Source of the DNA: Gracilariopsis chorda
Lineage: Eukaryota > Rhodophyta > Florideophyceae > Gracilariales > Gracilariaceae
Direction: 5' to 3'
NCBI GenBank assembly: GCA_003194525.1
Contig: NBIV01000086.1
Span: 208,624 to 272,623 of the forward strand
DNA: 64,000 bases
The first letter of the stretch is position 1; every line of letters begins with the position of its first letter. Shown here in pieces: positions 52,770 to 64,000 of this stretch. Position numbers and translations under genes: made by a program. A model generated the notes under the pieces. That model saw only the letters and a program-made list of their open reading frames with translations, was not told where the DNA came from and did no database searches.

Positions 52770-55700
52770 TTATGGTTGTGGAGGGATGCAGAACTGAATG
52801 GCTTCAGGCAGCACTGGTTTGACGATGGCCACAGTCATGAGATGAATTGTGTGCGCATTTGTGGATGTAAGCTGCAGGTCATGCAGGAGTAGCACATGGT
52901 CGTTCCTTCGAACGCGCGACAATGCGACATACAACTGACCGGCGCAGAAGAAATTGGATCGTACATTCACAACCAAGCCATCCAAGGTTTTTCCCTTTCC
53001 TTTGTGAACTGTAGCTGCAAACGCAAGAAGAATGGGGAACTGCCTTCGAGTCATGCGAATGTCTGCGAAAGAAAACTCGATGTCGATACGATGCAGGAGC
53101 TGTCGTTCGAGCACCTGTCTGTTCTCGTCGAATCGAGCCACCTGCATCGTAAATTGATCGACACGCGCGACTACGAACAGCTTTCCGTTCACCACAGCGG
53201 GATGCAGCACGTTCCGAATGACCATAACTGGCACACCAATCTTCAAGTCCAAGGTATGAGGCGGTACTCCAGTAGGCGCATACTGATATGCAAACTCGGG
53301 GACGATAGAACTGGCGAAGTCAGACTCTGGATTCTATCCACGATCAGGTTGTAGCGTCGTAGCTAACGGAAGAGTGAAGCGTTCACCAGGAAATAGATCT
53401 AGCACTGCCGCATTGTGTTCGTCAACCAACTGGTTTGTGGAGGCAATGAGCATTTTGCTGAGATCCACATCCTCCTTGCGTCGTGTTGTGAGCAACTTCC
53501 ACAGGAATTGGTAGGCGGTTTGCATGCCACCGGTAGATCTGAGTGGTAGTGGAGCGTTGTTGGATATTGTGTTGCGTGCAATGGAACGTAACAGCGATGA
53601 AAATGCCGGATCATCCGCTTGGCGTACTTGTTCCGTGAGGTACAGCACTTGAACCGAGCACAATGTCCACAGATCACTCTTCCACGGCAATTCGTTGAGA
53701 ATGTTTGTGTACACCCGTCTCACATTTCCACTTGGCTCGGCCTCCATGTACACCTGCGGCACCACTGAAAGCAGCTGGGAGTAGTCGCCCGATAGAATGA
53801 TGGTCAAGCCCCCAAACGGTGGCGGGTTTTCCATTCCACTGCAGGGAAGATCTTTGAACAACGCATCCATGAGTTCGAAAACATTTCGTAAGAGCATGTA
53901 CGCCTCATCCAAGACGAGCAGTTGTATTTCGCGTAGCAGTTCTGCACGTTGAGATCGGGGACTGTACTTTGACAAAGTGGCTGTAGTGCTGCTTGTGCTG
54001 TGCCTATCAGCTACACCGAGTCCAAGCAGGCTATGTAAAGTGCGGCCACCTTCGTACAACGAAGCTGCAATGCCTGTTGTATCAGTCATTTCAGAGAGCA
54101 TTCCATCCGACTCAACAATATCACGAAGGAGGTTGAGCACGTATGTCTTTCCAGTTCCTGCAGATCCTTGCACAAAGAACACGTTTCCAGGAGTGCTTGT
54201 TCGCTCCTGCAGCGCCTGTCGTTGTTGCAATGCGGCAATGACAGTGTCAATGACTTGTCTTTGGCGAGGTTTTAAGTTGGCGTACCTTGACTGCAAAATT
54301 GACGAATTTCGCACCACTCGCGCGTTTAGAGTTGTTGTAGCTCGATTTGCCTCAGTCAATGCTGTATGAACCTGCTGTAAATGTTGGGAGAAGAAGCTGT
54401 GATCGCGAATCAGTCGCCCACCGTGACGGTCTGAGATCTCCACCACACGTCGATACCATTTCTTGCTTTCTTTGCTGCTCATCTCCTGTATGTATGTCGC
54501 TACATAGCGCCTCCCAGTTTTGGACGGCCATTGTTTCTGGGTCTGCGCCTTGTTGGTATAGTGTCACAACCAGACGTCGTAGCTCGGAGGGCGTGCTGTA
54601 GATCTGCACTGCTTCTTGAAATGCAATATCAAACTCGGATCCGTCCGCGAGCAGTCCGATCACAATTGCAGTTCCACGATACGTTCCATACTGCTGTCCG
54701 TTGAAAGTCCTTGCGTCTTCATAAGAGCTCGAGCCGTGATTCATGAGCGGCAAGCGCAGAGCAAAGAGCTCAATGTCCGACGGTGAAACACCTCTGATCT
54801 TTGCGAAGCACTGCTCGTCTTCCGTGCGCTCTACCACGTACATGGGCGGATCGCAGTCGCCTGTGGGCATTTGAGTGCTGTCTCCGTCGTATTCGTTAAG
54901 CACGCGGGCTGGAAGCGTTCGATACAATCGATCGTTTTCAAAGTACGAAAGGTAGTCGAGGATCGCGTATGCTTCGGACCTTGCAAAGTATCTCTCCAAC
55001 GTAGACGGCGGCGATACGGAATGCGTTTGATTTGGACCTCTGAGCAGAAACGTTCGCTCTCCTTCCAAGTGAATGGCCAGTCGCTCTACATTTGGTACGA
55101 TGTGAACATGTCAAAACTCGAAAATTCTCCAAGCTACGATGACGGCGCCCACCACACTCGCTCGCATGTGTGCACGAATGTCATTCTGCGCCTGCAGCTC
55201 TTGTTGCTGGTCATTGTGTTCGACTGTCTCATTAGAACCACTCACATTGAGCACTACTTCCTGAGCTTTGGGCTGCTTAAACGCGTACTTCATCAGATAA
55301 GCCACTGCGCCCCCTCCTTGCGTGCGTTCTACGTTGATATGAGAGCGGTAATTCTTGGTCAGAGTTGGGTTGTACGGCACAATCTTGAGGACATTTTGCC
55401 TTCTTCTGCAGTAGACCACGCGATTTGTGCCTTCTTCAATGTACGTCTCCGGCACAATCATCTTTCGGTCGTATCCAAACTTGCAACGCCCAGCGCGATT
55501 CCGGCCATAGGGTGAGTGGCGATGCCTGTGCATGGAACGAATAAGGGCACGCAACGCGTCTTCTTCACCTGGAAGAGGAAGTTCTGTACGGAGGAGCTCG
55601 TTGATCACATCAACGTCTTCAATCACGCCTCCTTCGAGCAACACGAGCATGTGGTGATGAGGCACATTGCGCTCTTGAAACTCGAGCTTTGATGCAAGCC

Positions 55701-56463
55701 CTAGGCACTTCAATCCAGAGATCTGCTCCGAGTTCTTCTCCAAGTCGTTCATGAAGTCCATTGCGTACTGGTTGTACACCCTTGCAATCAGATCAGGTCA
55801 GTCAAACGGTCGAGGGTGGTTACTCTGTGCCGTAAATGCGCTCCGATTGCTGGTATCCGTACCAAGGCGCTGGATGTCCTCTCTCCAGATTTCCATGGTG
55901 ATTGTAATGAAAAGAGAAGGCGGTCCTCTCCGCGCTACGGTCGCCTGTACATCCATGTGCTTGTTCTTCCAGTACGATGCTGAGTTGACTAAGTCATCGG
56001 GCATAAATATGCGTCCCCTTTGTGCGAACTGTGATGGTGACACATGAGCTGTTTGCTGTTGTGCTTGCTGGATCTCTTGCTCTTGTACAATACGTGCCTG
56101 TTGTTCTCTCTCCAGGAAGCGTAGTCGAATTTCCTCAATGTTTGTGTGAGTGCGGAGCATCCACATCTTCATCAATGGTCCACTGTTGAGGAGGATGTTG
56201 TCCGAGTACAGACGTTGCTTTGCGTTCTGAGCCCAGGTGAGCTTTCGGAGCTTCCACTCGTTGACGCTGAGACCTGAGCTTTGCTGTGTGGCGTTCCTTG
56301 CATCCAGGAACAGGCCAATGTCAAACGGGCCGTGCTGATCCCCGTACGGGTAGAGAAGAGGGAAAGTGCCCTTCTCTGCAAGTTTGGATGCCGGTTTTAG
56401 AAGTCGGTACTGCACTTGCGCATTGTTTTGAGCCATTCTCAGTCGCCTCTGCACCAGCAGCAA
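52770..56463 (-). pseudogene. Helitron B RepHel, second copy, frames interrupted
   Basis: N domain 56463-55798; HUH/Y2 nuclease 55779-55111 with H41 and H43 in NVPHHHMLVLL and Y161, Y165 in YLMKYAFK, all in one 222-residue frame (the first copy is frameshifted between them); linker 55068-54352, open where the first copy has TAA; helicase 54482-53334 with GSAGTGKT; tail 53252-52770. TGA at 55798 and 55111 and the +1 shift near 54460 are shared with the first copy, so they predate the duplication. Confidence 0.85.
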
Positions 56464-56497
56464 CAGTAGGTACTGCAGCGTGCTCTTTGGTTACGAT

Positions 56498-58260
56498 TTA
56501 TTCTACCAAGCGCGGTACCGGAGACTCCACTTGGTACAGGCCGGTCGGATCACCCAAGAGTGTTCTCATCATGGTTGGACCCCCACCAGGAACATCTTGA
56601 AGGAGAATGCCGGCAGTTGCATGAAGAGTACTGACTGTAGCACTTCGTGTGCCTTCGTATCCACGTACGACTACTCCTTGTTCCGCTGCTTGAACGCTGA
56701 TATCCCCAGCGGTCTCCGCATTTTGTTTTTGTTGTTGCTGTTGCATGCTAAGCAAGAATCAGTAACGTTCGCGCATAACGTCGGGCTTCGGCTGGAGCAC
56801 ATCGTAGAACTTGAGTACAATATCTCTTACGTTGATGTCCTGAATGAACCCACGCATATTGGCACTAGAATAGTGAGATGGATCTAAGGAAGGCGGACCG
56901 GTACCCCACAAAAAGCTGTAGTGCGTGTTGTTCTGGTTCTGCGTGGGCAGAGCGAGAGCTGCTTTGCCCTCAAGTCTGAGAAAGGAAGGACCACCTCCCG
57001 TCACATAAGACATGTCCATGAACGCTTGCATCGTCACGAAGAGCGTATTCAAGTTGAGAAAATGGCTGTAGAAGGCTCTCAGGCTATGAAGACTACGAAC
57101 CAACTCACTACTATGCCTTCTGCGGAACGTGAAGCCCCATCCTGACATTCTTTTCATACCACAGCACACGTCATTGGTCTCTTGGCCAAGCAAAACGCAT
57201 CCGCAGTACTTGCAGCTATGAACTTTCAATGTCCAGTCCGCGTACGGGCAGGAGTAGAGCATTTGTGAGTGTTCGCCGCATCTTCCGCATCGCCTTTCAC
57301 CCACAGTGGAAAGCGTCTCAAACTCTGGAACACTTGCACGCATGGCTGGATCATTCCAAACTTCATCAGCCGCGGTATCCCACGCATAGTTCACGCGATA
57401 CAGTCCTCTATCCGGACGTCCAGCACACTGCTTGAGAGTCGTATCACGATGCTGCTGTGGGTGCTGCCACTGCTGTAGCTGCTGCCATGGCGGGTGTAAG
57501 GGAGCAGGAGTGATCTCATCTTCTTCAAATTCTATGAGAACTGGCATCTGCTGTAGTTGTTGTTCGGCTTGTGGCAGAGCAGGTTGCTGTGGTGGCTGTG
57601 AGGGGGCGGGAGTGAGCTCATCCTCTTCCACTTCCGTCAGAATGGGCATCTGGTGTTCTTCTTCAACTTGCCGCAGAGGGTGCGCATCTGTCAGCACTGT
57701 TTTGTGGGCCTCATCATCGACAGCAGGCCCAGGCATTGGTCGGAGAGATAGAGGCATAGGAGAGCAAGTTAGTCTTGATGTGGGCCTGGAACCACTTGCT
57801 ACAGCGACGCACGTAGGTGCAGGAGAAATTTCGTCCTCTTCTACAGCTGGAACAATGGGTCCTTGCACGTGTGCTCCGCTCTCATTTACTGGCATGTCAT
57901 CTGGAGCGGGAGGAACTGGCAGTCGTTGAGGTAGTCCAGCTCCTGGCCTTGCGCCGCCTGAGTTCACTCTGGTCCCTCCCGAATTGGCTCTGGCACCACC
58001 GGAATTGACTATAGCCCCTGTAGAACTGGCTCCAGCGCCTCCAGCGTTTGCTCGAGAACCTCTAGCATTCTGTCTGGCCCGTCCGGAATTGGCTCTGGCA
58101 CCTCCAGAATCTTCTCTGCTACCTCTGGCATTGGCTGGAGCATCCCCGGTATTGGCTCGTGCACCCCCAGAATTGGCTCTGGCACTTCCAAAATTCGCTC
58201 GTGCACCTCCAGAGTTCGGGCTGGACCCACCAAAGTTTGGAAGTGGACCTCCCGCGTCAT
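56498..58260 (-). pseudogene. Helitron B ORF1, second copy
   Basis: Like 23085-24848, with the same TGA (56759-56761) after MRERY. One G is missing from the GGGG near the start, so the natural ATG (58260) reads out of frame (MTREVH) and the long frame is reached only from an upstream ATG at 58285. The Cys pairs and heptad repeats are preserved. Confidence 0.8.
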
Positions 58261-59142
58261 TTCTTTTTAACATAAAAAGAAGCAATTAATTCAATTTTTT
58301 TAAACAGCTAAAAAATTTGACAAGGTTCCAAAATTATCTCCAATATAACACAAAGTTGAAAGTGAACAAATGGTTGTAGTTTGTTGCTTTGCATCCACCG
58401 GGTCTAATCGCATGAGTAATTAAAAAAAAATGCTGCAAGACTTATATTTACCCAATGCAGTCACGCGCAGCACAGGGACTCTCCACACACTCCTGTTGGA
58501 TTATGACGGGCGGAGTGTGCCCAGCTGGTTTTCAAGCCGTTTGATGTTTAACTAGCGTCTGGTTGTAAGGATTGGTCTGCCTTTACTCGCACACCGAAGT
58601 GTGCTTTCCGGCCCCAAGAGGTACGACACGGCAGCCGTCCCGGACCCTGCACAGCAAGCCATTATTAGGTCCGAGAAACCCTTAGACTTCCTGGATCGCC
58701 ATCAAACGACCATTATACCACAGAGGAGCACCTGAACTTTCCCAGATCCGTGGTACTTAGTGGGGTACTCTTGTGGCGACCTGCACACGAGCTCGACCTT
58801 GCCTAGGTCCCAGGCCAGCAACAGTGCCCAAAGTACCAAAAGGGTACGACACAGCGCTATTGGCCAGGCCTCAATGGGATGCAAAATAGTGGTTTTGGTC
58901 AGCAAGCGAGATGCATTCGGCACTCTGCCAGTGCAGTATATATGCTCTGTGAATTGTGCTGCACTGGCGCGACGCAGAAAGGCAGCGAGGTGTCGTGCAA
59001 GCCAGCTACTGCTGAGTGGTTGGCACTGCAGTCATTTACTGCAGTGCCAGCCGCTCAGCAGCAGTGGCAGTCAACAAACAACCGCAGCCAATAAGCTTTG
59101 AGATTTGCTGCTGCTGCTGCTGGTGAGTTTTTTGAATGGCAT
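58261..59142 (-). other. Helitron B 5' leader, second copy
   Basis: Near-identical to 24849-25730. Confidence 0.6.
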
Positions 59143-59218
59143 GGAGGCATTGCGCCAAAGGCGGTTATTGGACGCCCTGAAGGAGCCGAGTGGGCGTGTT
59201 TACTGGCGCAACGCCTCC
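59143..59218. repeat. Helitron B 5' terminal palindrome, second copy
   Basis: Arms ggaggcattgcgcc (59143-59156) and ggcgcaacgcctcc (59205-59218); one G-to-A change relative to the first copy. Confidence 0.8.
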
Positions 59219-61893
59219 ATTCAATCAACATGTACGCCCTCATACGCTTGCAAAAGTATAGAATGGAGAAATACCTGTGAATAATTTGCGTGCCTTCTTC
59301 GCGCTTTTCAACATTTCTATGAAAAAGGCTGCAAAAAGTGTTTCATCGTATTATGAGAGATAAACAATTCTGTGAAGTTGTATGACGGCCGTTCCAAACA
59401 AGCATTCTGACGTCCCAGCGTACAAGAGCTTTGACCCCTGCGAGATGCTGGAAATGGCAGAGTTTACACGAAAGAATAGAAGTGCCTTGCTTCGGCAAAA
59501 GAGGTTTAGAACTACATGAAATGCAAGAAACCACAAAAGGAAAATAAATTATGAAGACGTTATTGTGGAACAAAAAACTCAACAAATCACGGACCAAGTA
59601 AAATTTCAAAAATTTCATAACAGAAACATATATGTCATATCTTCAAATAATTTTGGGATGTAACAGTATCGTAGATACTAAAATACCTACATACAGTTTT
59701 GATAGAATTTTTTATTGTTTTTCGATATTATTCCACTTCAATGGCAAAACGTTCTTTCAAGAAACAATACCTTTTGAGTTAATGTGAATTTCTTCAATGA
59801 TTAGCGATGAAAATATATCTTGCAAATTGCATGTAAGGAATATGTCGCGTTCATAGATCACTTATAAAGAGACACCTGCGTTCTGTATATGCCAATATCA
59901 AAGTGAACGTATTGTAGCATTTACAACCGTCATTGATGCCGTGTTGAACTCTGCACAGCAAAAAAAAGGAAAACGAAGTCACCAAAACACCAAGAGGTTT
60001 ACTAAAGTAATTTCTAAATGTATAGAAAACTATATAAAGTACTAAAACCCTCTGAAAGTTAGTAGCAAAAATGGAATTTATGAACCAATAGAAAACCAAA
60101 CAAAAGCAAACATCTATGCACAAAAACCATCGACATTTATATTGCACTCACCGCTTTTACTCGAACAATTTTGTGTCATAAAAAGATTTGTTCGATAAAG
60201 CTTAAAAACTGTCTTACAACTCTCAATAAGTAGCCCAACGATCACAGCAAGAGCATGAAACACTGTCGTATAGGAAGATAAGGTGTGCGCAAAGGTAGAA
60301 ATCAAAACCGAAAACCATTTCAGACGGAATTAGGGTTTCATTGCGAGCTCTAACATTTTTCGCACTCCTATAAGACACTTATACCCCCAACCGCCGTCAA
60401 GTAGGCATTTTTTTATCTTCGTACCCTCTAACAGCTATAAAGTTTATATTTATCTCTAGTGCATATTTCAAAGCAGTTTAAAGTATTTCAAAACCAGGAT
60501 AATTTCCAACAAAAAAGAGATTATACATCCAGAAACTTTTGAGGGCAAAGATTGACAAAACAGTATTAAATGGCAGTCCCGGCCCATTGAATTTATTTTT
60601 TATGTTAAATGGTGAGGTCTACCAAACGTAAGAATTTGTGCAGTCAGAAAAACATTTTACCTTTCATTATGCCTTATATTGTAATGTAACTGCTCACAAG
60701 ATCTATTGCTTAGTTAGCATTGCAAAAATATACGTTTAATAATAGAAAACAACTTACATACTTTCCATTACTTCTTAAATAGACGAGCTAATATACCTAG
60801 TATCGTATAGGTTTCTCGTAGGCCTTTTGCATACATTTTCAGATCATTTTCTAAAGCATACGTTTATAGAATCATTAAAGTCCTCATTAAATGTTTTAAA
60901 TTTGATTTTTCGGGTAAATTAAGTTAAATGTTTTCAAAGGATTTCATAGAGTTTTGACGGGGCTAAAAAGATAAAACAAAATTGACGATAACTCTCAAAA
61001 CGGTGTAATCCGGGAGCAGAGCTAAGGTCAGGATACCCAGTGTGATCGTATACCACATCAAACATTTGAATGAAAGATAAATGGCTGCCATTCATGCTTG
61101 AACACAGAGAACAGAACAAAACCCCAAAATGTACATTCGTGTGGGCAAACGATCGAAAGTCTGCAACATTCTTATGTAGATGTACGAACTCATCATTCAA
61201 GTCATATGTCGGTTGTACAAATATATACGGAGGGAATGTTTGAAGCTGAAAGTGCGTCACGATAAGTATAAAGTTTAATCCTGGGTTCCATTTTACTGTA
61301 AGACGGTCATTGCAAAATTCAATATGAAGACCAAATTCAATCCTTTTGTTCCAATTTACACTTTCATCAACCCATTACGACAGATGATGGCGAGCCTGAA
61401 CAGAAAATAAACAGTATTATGCTTCTGAACAGGCCATAAAAATAAAGATGTTAGAAATAAGGGACTTTGCATCTTCAGAAATGCAAACAGTTCTAGAACA
61501 GCTGTGTAGTTCACGAAACGTTTGGAAGTTAGTTGTAGAAATTTTGGCTTTAACTGTATTATGAAAACTTTGGTTTTGCTCAAAAACACCATTCTTTCCT
61601 TTCGTGATATACCATACCTTTGTTAAAATCGTCTAGATATGTTCCTTTTCGCGGCCTATATGCACATAGAAGCTTAGCTTAGGACAAATCTGTTTGGATT
61701 GCACATCACAGCTCACAAGTACCGAGAATAACGACGAAAAGAGAATGAAGAATAGGAAAACATCGAAACACGAATGCTTTCATCTTACTTTCGTTTTGAA
61801 CGTAGTACTCTTAATTAATTTATACTCCACTATTAATAAGATAAGTAACTTTCGAAGCTTTGTAAAGTTAAAGGCATGTATAGCGCTTAACTC
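59219..61893. other. AT-rich, no supported gene (copy of 25807-28491)
   Basis: Same as the first copy, with small indels mostly in A or T runs. No coding frame is preserved better than chance between the two. Confidence 0.5.
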
Positions 61894-62154
61894 ATGAATC
61901 AAACTAACTATCCAAAAAGGCACTTCCCCAAACTCATTCGAAGTTGGGGTATGATCCATCTCACACGAGTGAAAATATTCTTCTTTTGCCTGTTAGAGGA
62001 CTATCTTCGGGACCAGGGTGGTACCAAACACGATGCATGCAACATGATTATGGACAAATTTCAAGACACAGAGCAACTAGTACAACAGCTGCACCTGCAT
62101 TGCAGTGCTGCTATTGTATTTTTGAAATGGCAAAAGCTTGATGTTGAGATTTAA
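61894..62154 (+). CDS. Small hypothetical protein, 86 residues
   Basis: Open counterpart of the frameshifted 28492-28751: MNQTNYPKRHFPKLIRSWGM ... LVQQLHLHCSAAIVFLKWQK. No signal peptide or known domain. It may be an independent short gene, an exon of the following gene or chance; the only evidence for coding is a reasonable composition and its position. Confidence 0.35.
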   Translation: MNQTNYPKRHFPKLIRSWGMIHLTRVKIFFFCLLEDYLRDQGGTKHDACNMIMDKFQDTEQLVQQLHLHCSAAIVFLKWQKLDVEI

Positions 62155-62215
62155 GCCAAGTCGTCGAGAATAACCATCACCTTTGTCTCTTCATCCTCAC
62201 AACCGAATCATCATC

Positions 62216-63027
62216 ATGGCCGGACTTTCCGAAGACTCAACTGCTATGAAGCTCCTGCTCCATAAATTTGAAAAGAATCTTATTTGTGTGGGCGACCAAC
62301 CAAACGATGTCTGGCATTCAGAGGAAGGGTTTCAGAAACATAAGCTGAACAACTTTCGCGCTCATATTAACCGCATTCGCAAAAAATGGCTAAGATCTAA
62401 ATGACACAATGGTAAAATTGTGATGAATACAATAGAATGATACAGTATACATACTGACAGTATTATTCTTCTAAACTAATTCTCTTTAGATCGCGGTGCA
62501 GAGGATTTAAATCAGCGAAGCACAAATTCTGTTTTTAAGCGTCTTCGCAATGCATCGGATGATTCTGATGAATACTATGATATTTCGGAGTTCAGCGTTG
62601 GGGATCAAGGACGTGAGCTTTTATTTGGGTCGAACGACTTCAAGCTGTTATACGTGATATCTGTCTGGTCTGAACCTATGAAAACAGTACATGGAGCAAC
62701 AATTGCCATTCTGTTGCCTTTAAAAGCAGAACAACGCGCGGTTTCTGTTCATGTTGTGGATGAAGGAGAATATTTGGCGCTCAGCAAAGTGGGTTTCCAC
62801 CAAAAAATTATGTGAAAAATGCAGAATTTTCATTCATAATTGTAGGATTTTACAACTCACTGAAACGTTTAAGAGAAAAGAGTTTGGACAGTGTGAAGTC
62901 CGTTGCCCCGAATTGCAATCCCTTTTCCCGTACAGACAAACATCGTTTATAAATTCACATTACCATGGTGGGAAATGCAACTCATATGGTGTATGTGGAT
63001 CATCGACAGGCAGGCATTCAAGAATAA
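62216..63027 (+). pseudogene. Hypothetical two-exon gene, second copy, frameshifted
   Basis: Exon 1 is identical to the first copy, including the TGA. The intron (62412-62489) is 78 nt. Exon 2 has extra bases in two A runs near 62803-62817, an extra C near 62908 and a lost G near 62970, all homopolymers, so the C-terminal half is scrambled here while the first copy is open to its TAA. Confidence 0.55.
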
Positions 63028-64000
63028 GCCAAAAAGAACTACAATACACCATTTCATGTATCTTGAACCTCTGACTGATATATGAATGATGTCAGTAAAA
63101 ACTTGGGTCTTTAGCTTTTTTTTTGTTAATACTCAATATCTCGTAGCTGACCTTTTGAATACAGTTAGACTTCATTACATGTAACAATTAAAGCAGGTAA
63201 AAGAAATGGTTTACATTTGTGCAAGCAAGATCCTTTTGAGACCGACTTGTATATATCTGGTTTCTATTAAGTTTTAAGTACAGCATTTTTTAGGCTCTCT
63301 TCCAAAAAAAGAAGTTGGGCTGAGAACTGATTGGCTTGTATGCAATAAACTGCATTGGTTCAGCCTAGAGTATGCAGACGTCACGTTTTTCTAATTTATG
63401 GGTCAAGTTGGTATATCCTCGTACTCTAATCTTTTTCGAAGTACATATCTTTTCTGTATATAGACGGCGAAGGATATTCTATGAATTATAACAAGAACAT
63501 ACTACAGAAATTGCAATAAATCAATGACTACACAACCTTAATTAACCTATGTTCTAGAGTTTATTTTATTCTCATCCAAGTATATGGTCTAGATTGTAGG
63601 CTAAAATTGGAACTTCCCAATTTCGCTAGCATTATATCAGGGCATTACAAACATTAAACGACCATAACAAGAAATTAGCACAATCCCGTGTTTTCTCGCT
63701 GTAGAGCAATGTACTACTTGGGAGACCAATCACTATCAACGAAGCTAACAGCAGGCAGAGCCTAACAGGAGAGCCTAACATGCTCAGAATATTTTGAATC
63801 TAGAGCTCAGTTCTATGCTTCCAACTGAAATACGACTATTCGGCGATGCCCACAGCTCCCAAACAGATAATCTCCAATGGACGTACAACCAACATCGCTC
63901 GACAAAAACCTACGTCTCCACCGAAAACCTCGCGTGATAACTGAGAAGGTGGGTACAGCTCCAATATGGGACCAGCGCCCGCACATGGGCCTGTGCTTGC
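63028..64000. other. No supported gene (copy of 29594-30572)
   Basis: AT-rich to about 63.7 kb; the final bases match 30350-30572 with small indels, for example gaaaatcgctcg-type differences near 63890. No gene recognised. Confidence 0.4.

Larger units (their letters stand above)
52492..59218 (-). mobile_element. Helitron B, second copy
   Basis: Duplicate of 19081-25806 by segmental duplication rather than separate transposition, because flanking sequence on both sides is shared too. It keeps some frames that are broken in the first copy and breaks others. Confidence 0.9.
50200..64000 (+). repeat. Segmental duplication, copy 2 (13.8 kb, reaches window end)
   Basis: Direct copy of 16790-30572. 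The left junction with the MULE is sharp and falls in ggcacgatatctcgtacgtt; the MULE itself has gcacgatat 40 bases earlier, a small homology that may have aided joining. Differences from copy 1 are scattered substitutions and many one-base indels in homopolymers. Confidence 0.95.

Overview
The window is eukaryotic and repeat-dominated. Evidence for a eukaryote: Ty3/gypsy LTR retrotransposons, Helitron rolling-circle transposons, a pogo/Tc1-type DDE transposon, a Mutator-like (MULE) transposase with a Ulp1-type protease, and a candidate 49/78-nt spliceosomal intron. I see no operons, rRNA genes, CRISPR or prokaryotic signals. I cannot place the species. From general memory, the transposase type and very short intron suit a repeat-rich protist or alga such as an oomycete or red alga, but nothing here proves it.

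Layout. 0-1.4 kb: decayed RNase H/integrase end of a Ty3/gypsy element (+). 2.3-2.7 kb: GC-rich decayed ORF. 3.9-4.2 kb: TATA-containing, LTR-like stretch. 6.6-7.4 kb: the one convincing host-type gene, a secreted glycine-rich GGX-repeat protein (-). 10.2-12.35 kb: an intact-looking pogo-like transposon with TA target duplication, terminal inverted repeats and full-length transposase, nested in a Helitron remnant. 12.5-25.8 kb: two Helitrons (A, B), both on the minus strand, head-to-tail and sharing a palindromic terminus. 25.8-30.6 kb: AT-rich DNA with a small hypothetical gene. 32.1-43.8 kb: a degenerate Ty3/gypsy element (-) bounded by two ~0.94-kb LTRs, with an unexplained decayed plus-strand coding region between pol and the 3' LTR. 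46-50.2 kb: a MULE coding for a Ulp1-like protease and a truncated transposase. 50.2-64 kb: a second, direct, nearly identical copy of 16.8-30.6 kb, carrying half of Helitron A, all of Helitron B and the hypothetical gene.

The mobile-element proteins fit known life cycles. The Helitrons encode an HUH/Y2 Rep nuclease, an SF1 (Pif1-like) helicase and an extra Cys-rich repeat protein. The LTR element encodes Gag, protease, RT, RNase H and integrase. Almost all are broken by stops or frameshifts. Several stops are CGA-to-TGA changes, consistent with cytosine deamination at CpG, and many differences between the two 13.8-kb copies are single-base homopolymer indels. The pogo-like transposase and the GGX-repeat protein are the only long ORFs that look intact.
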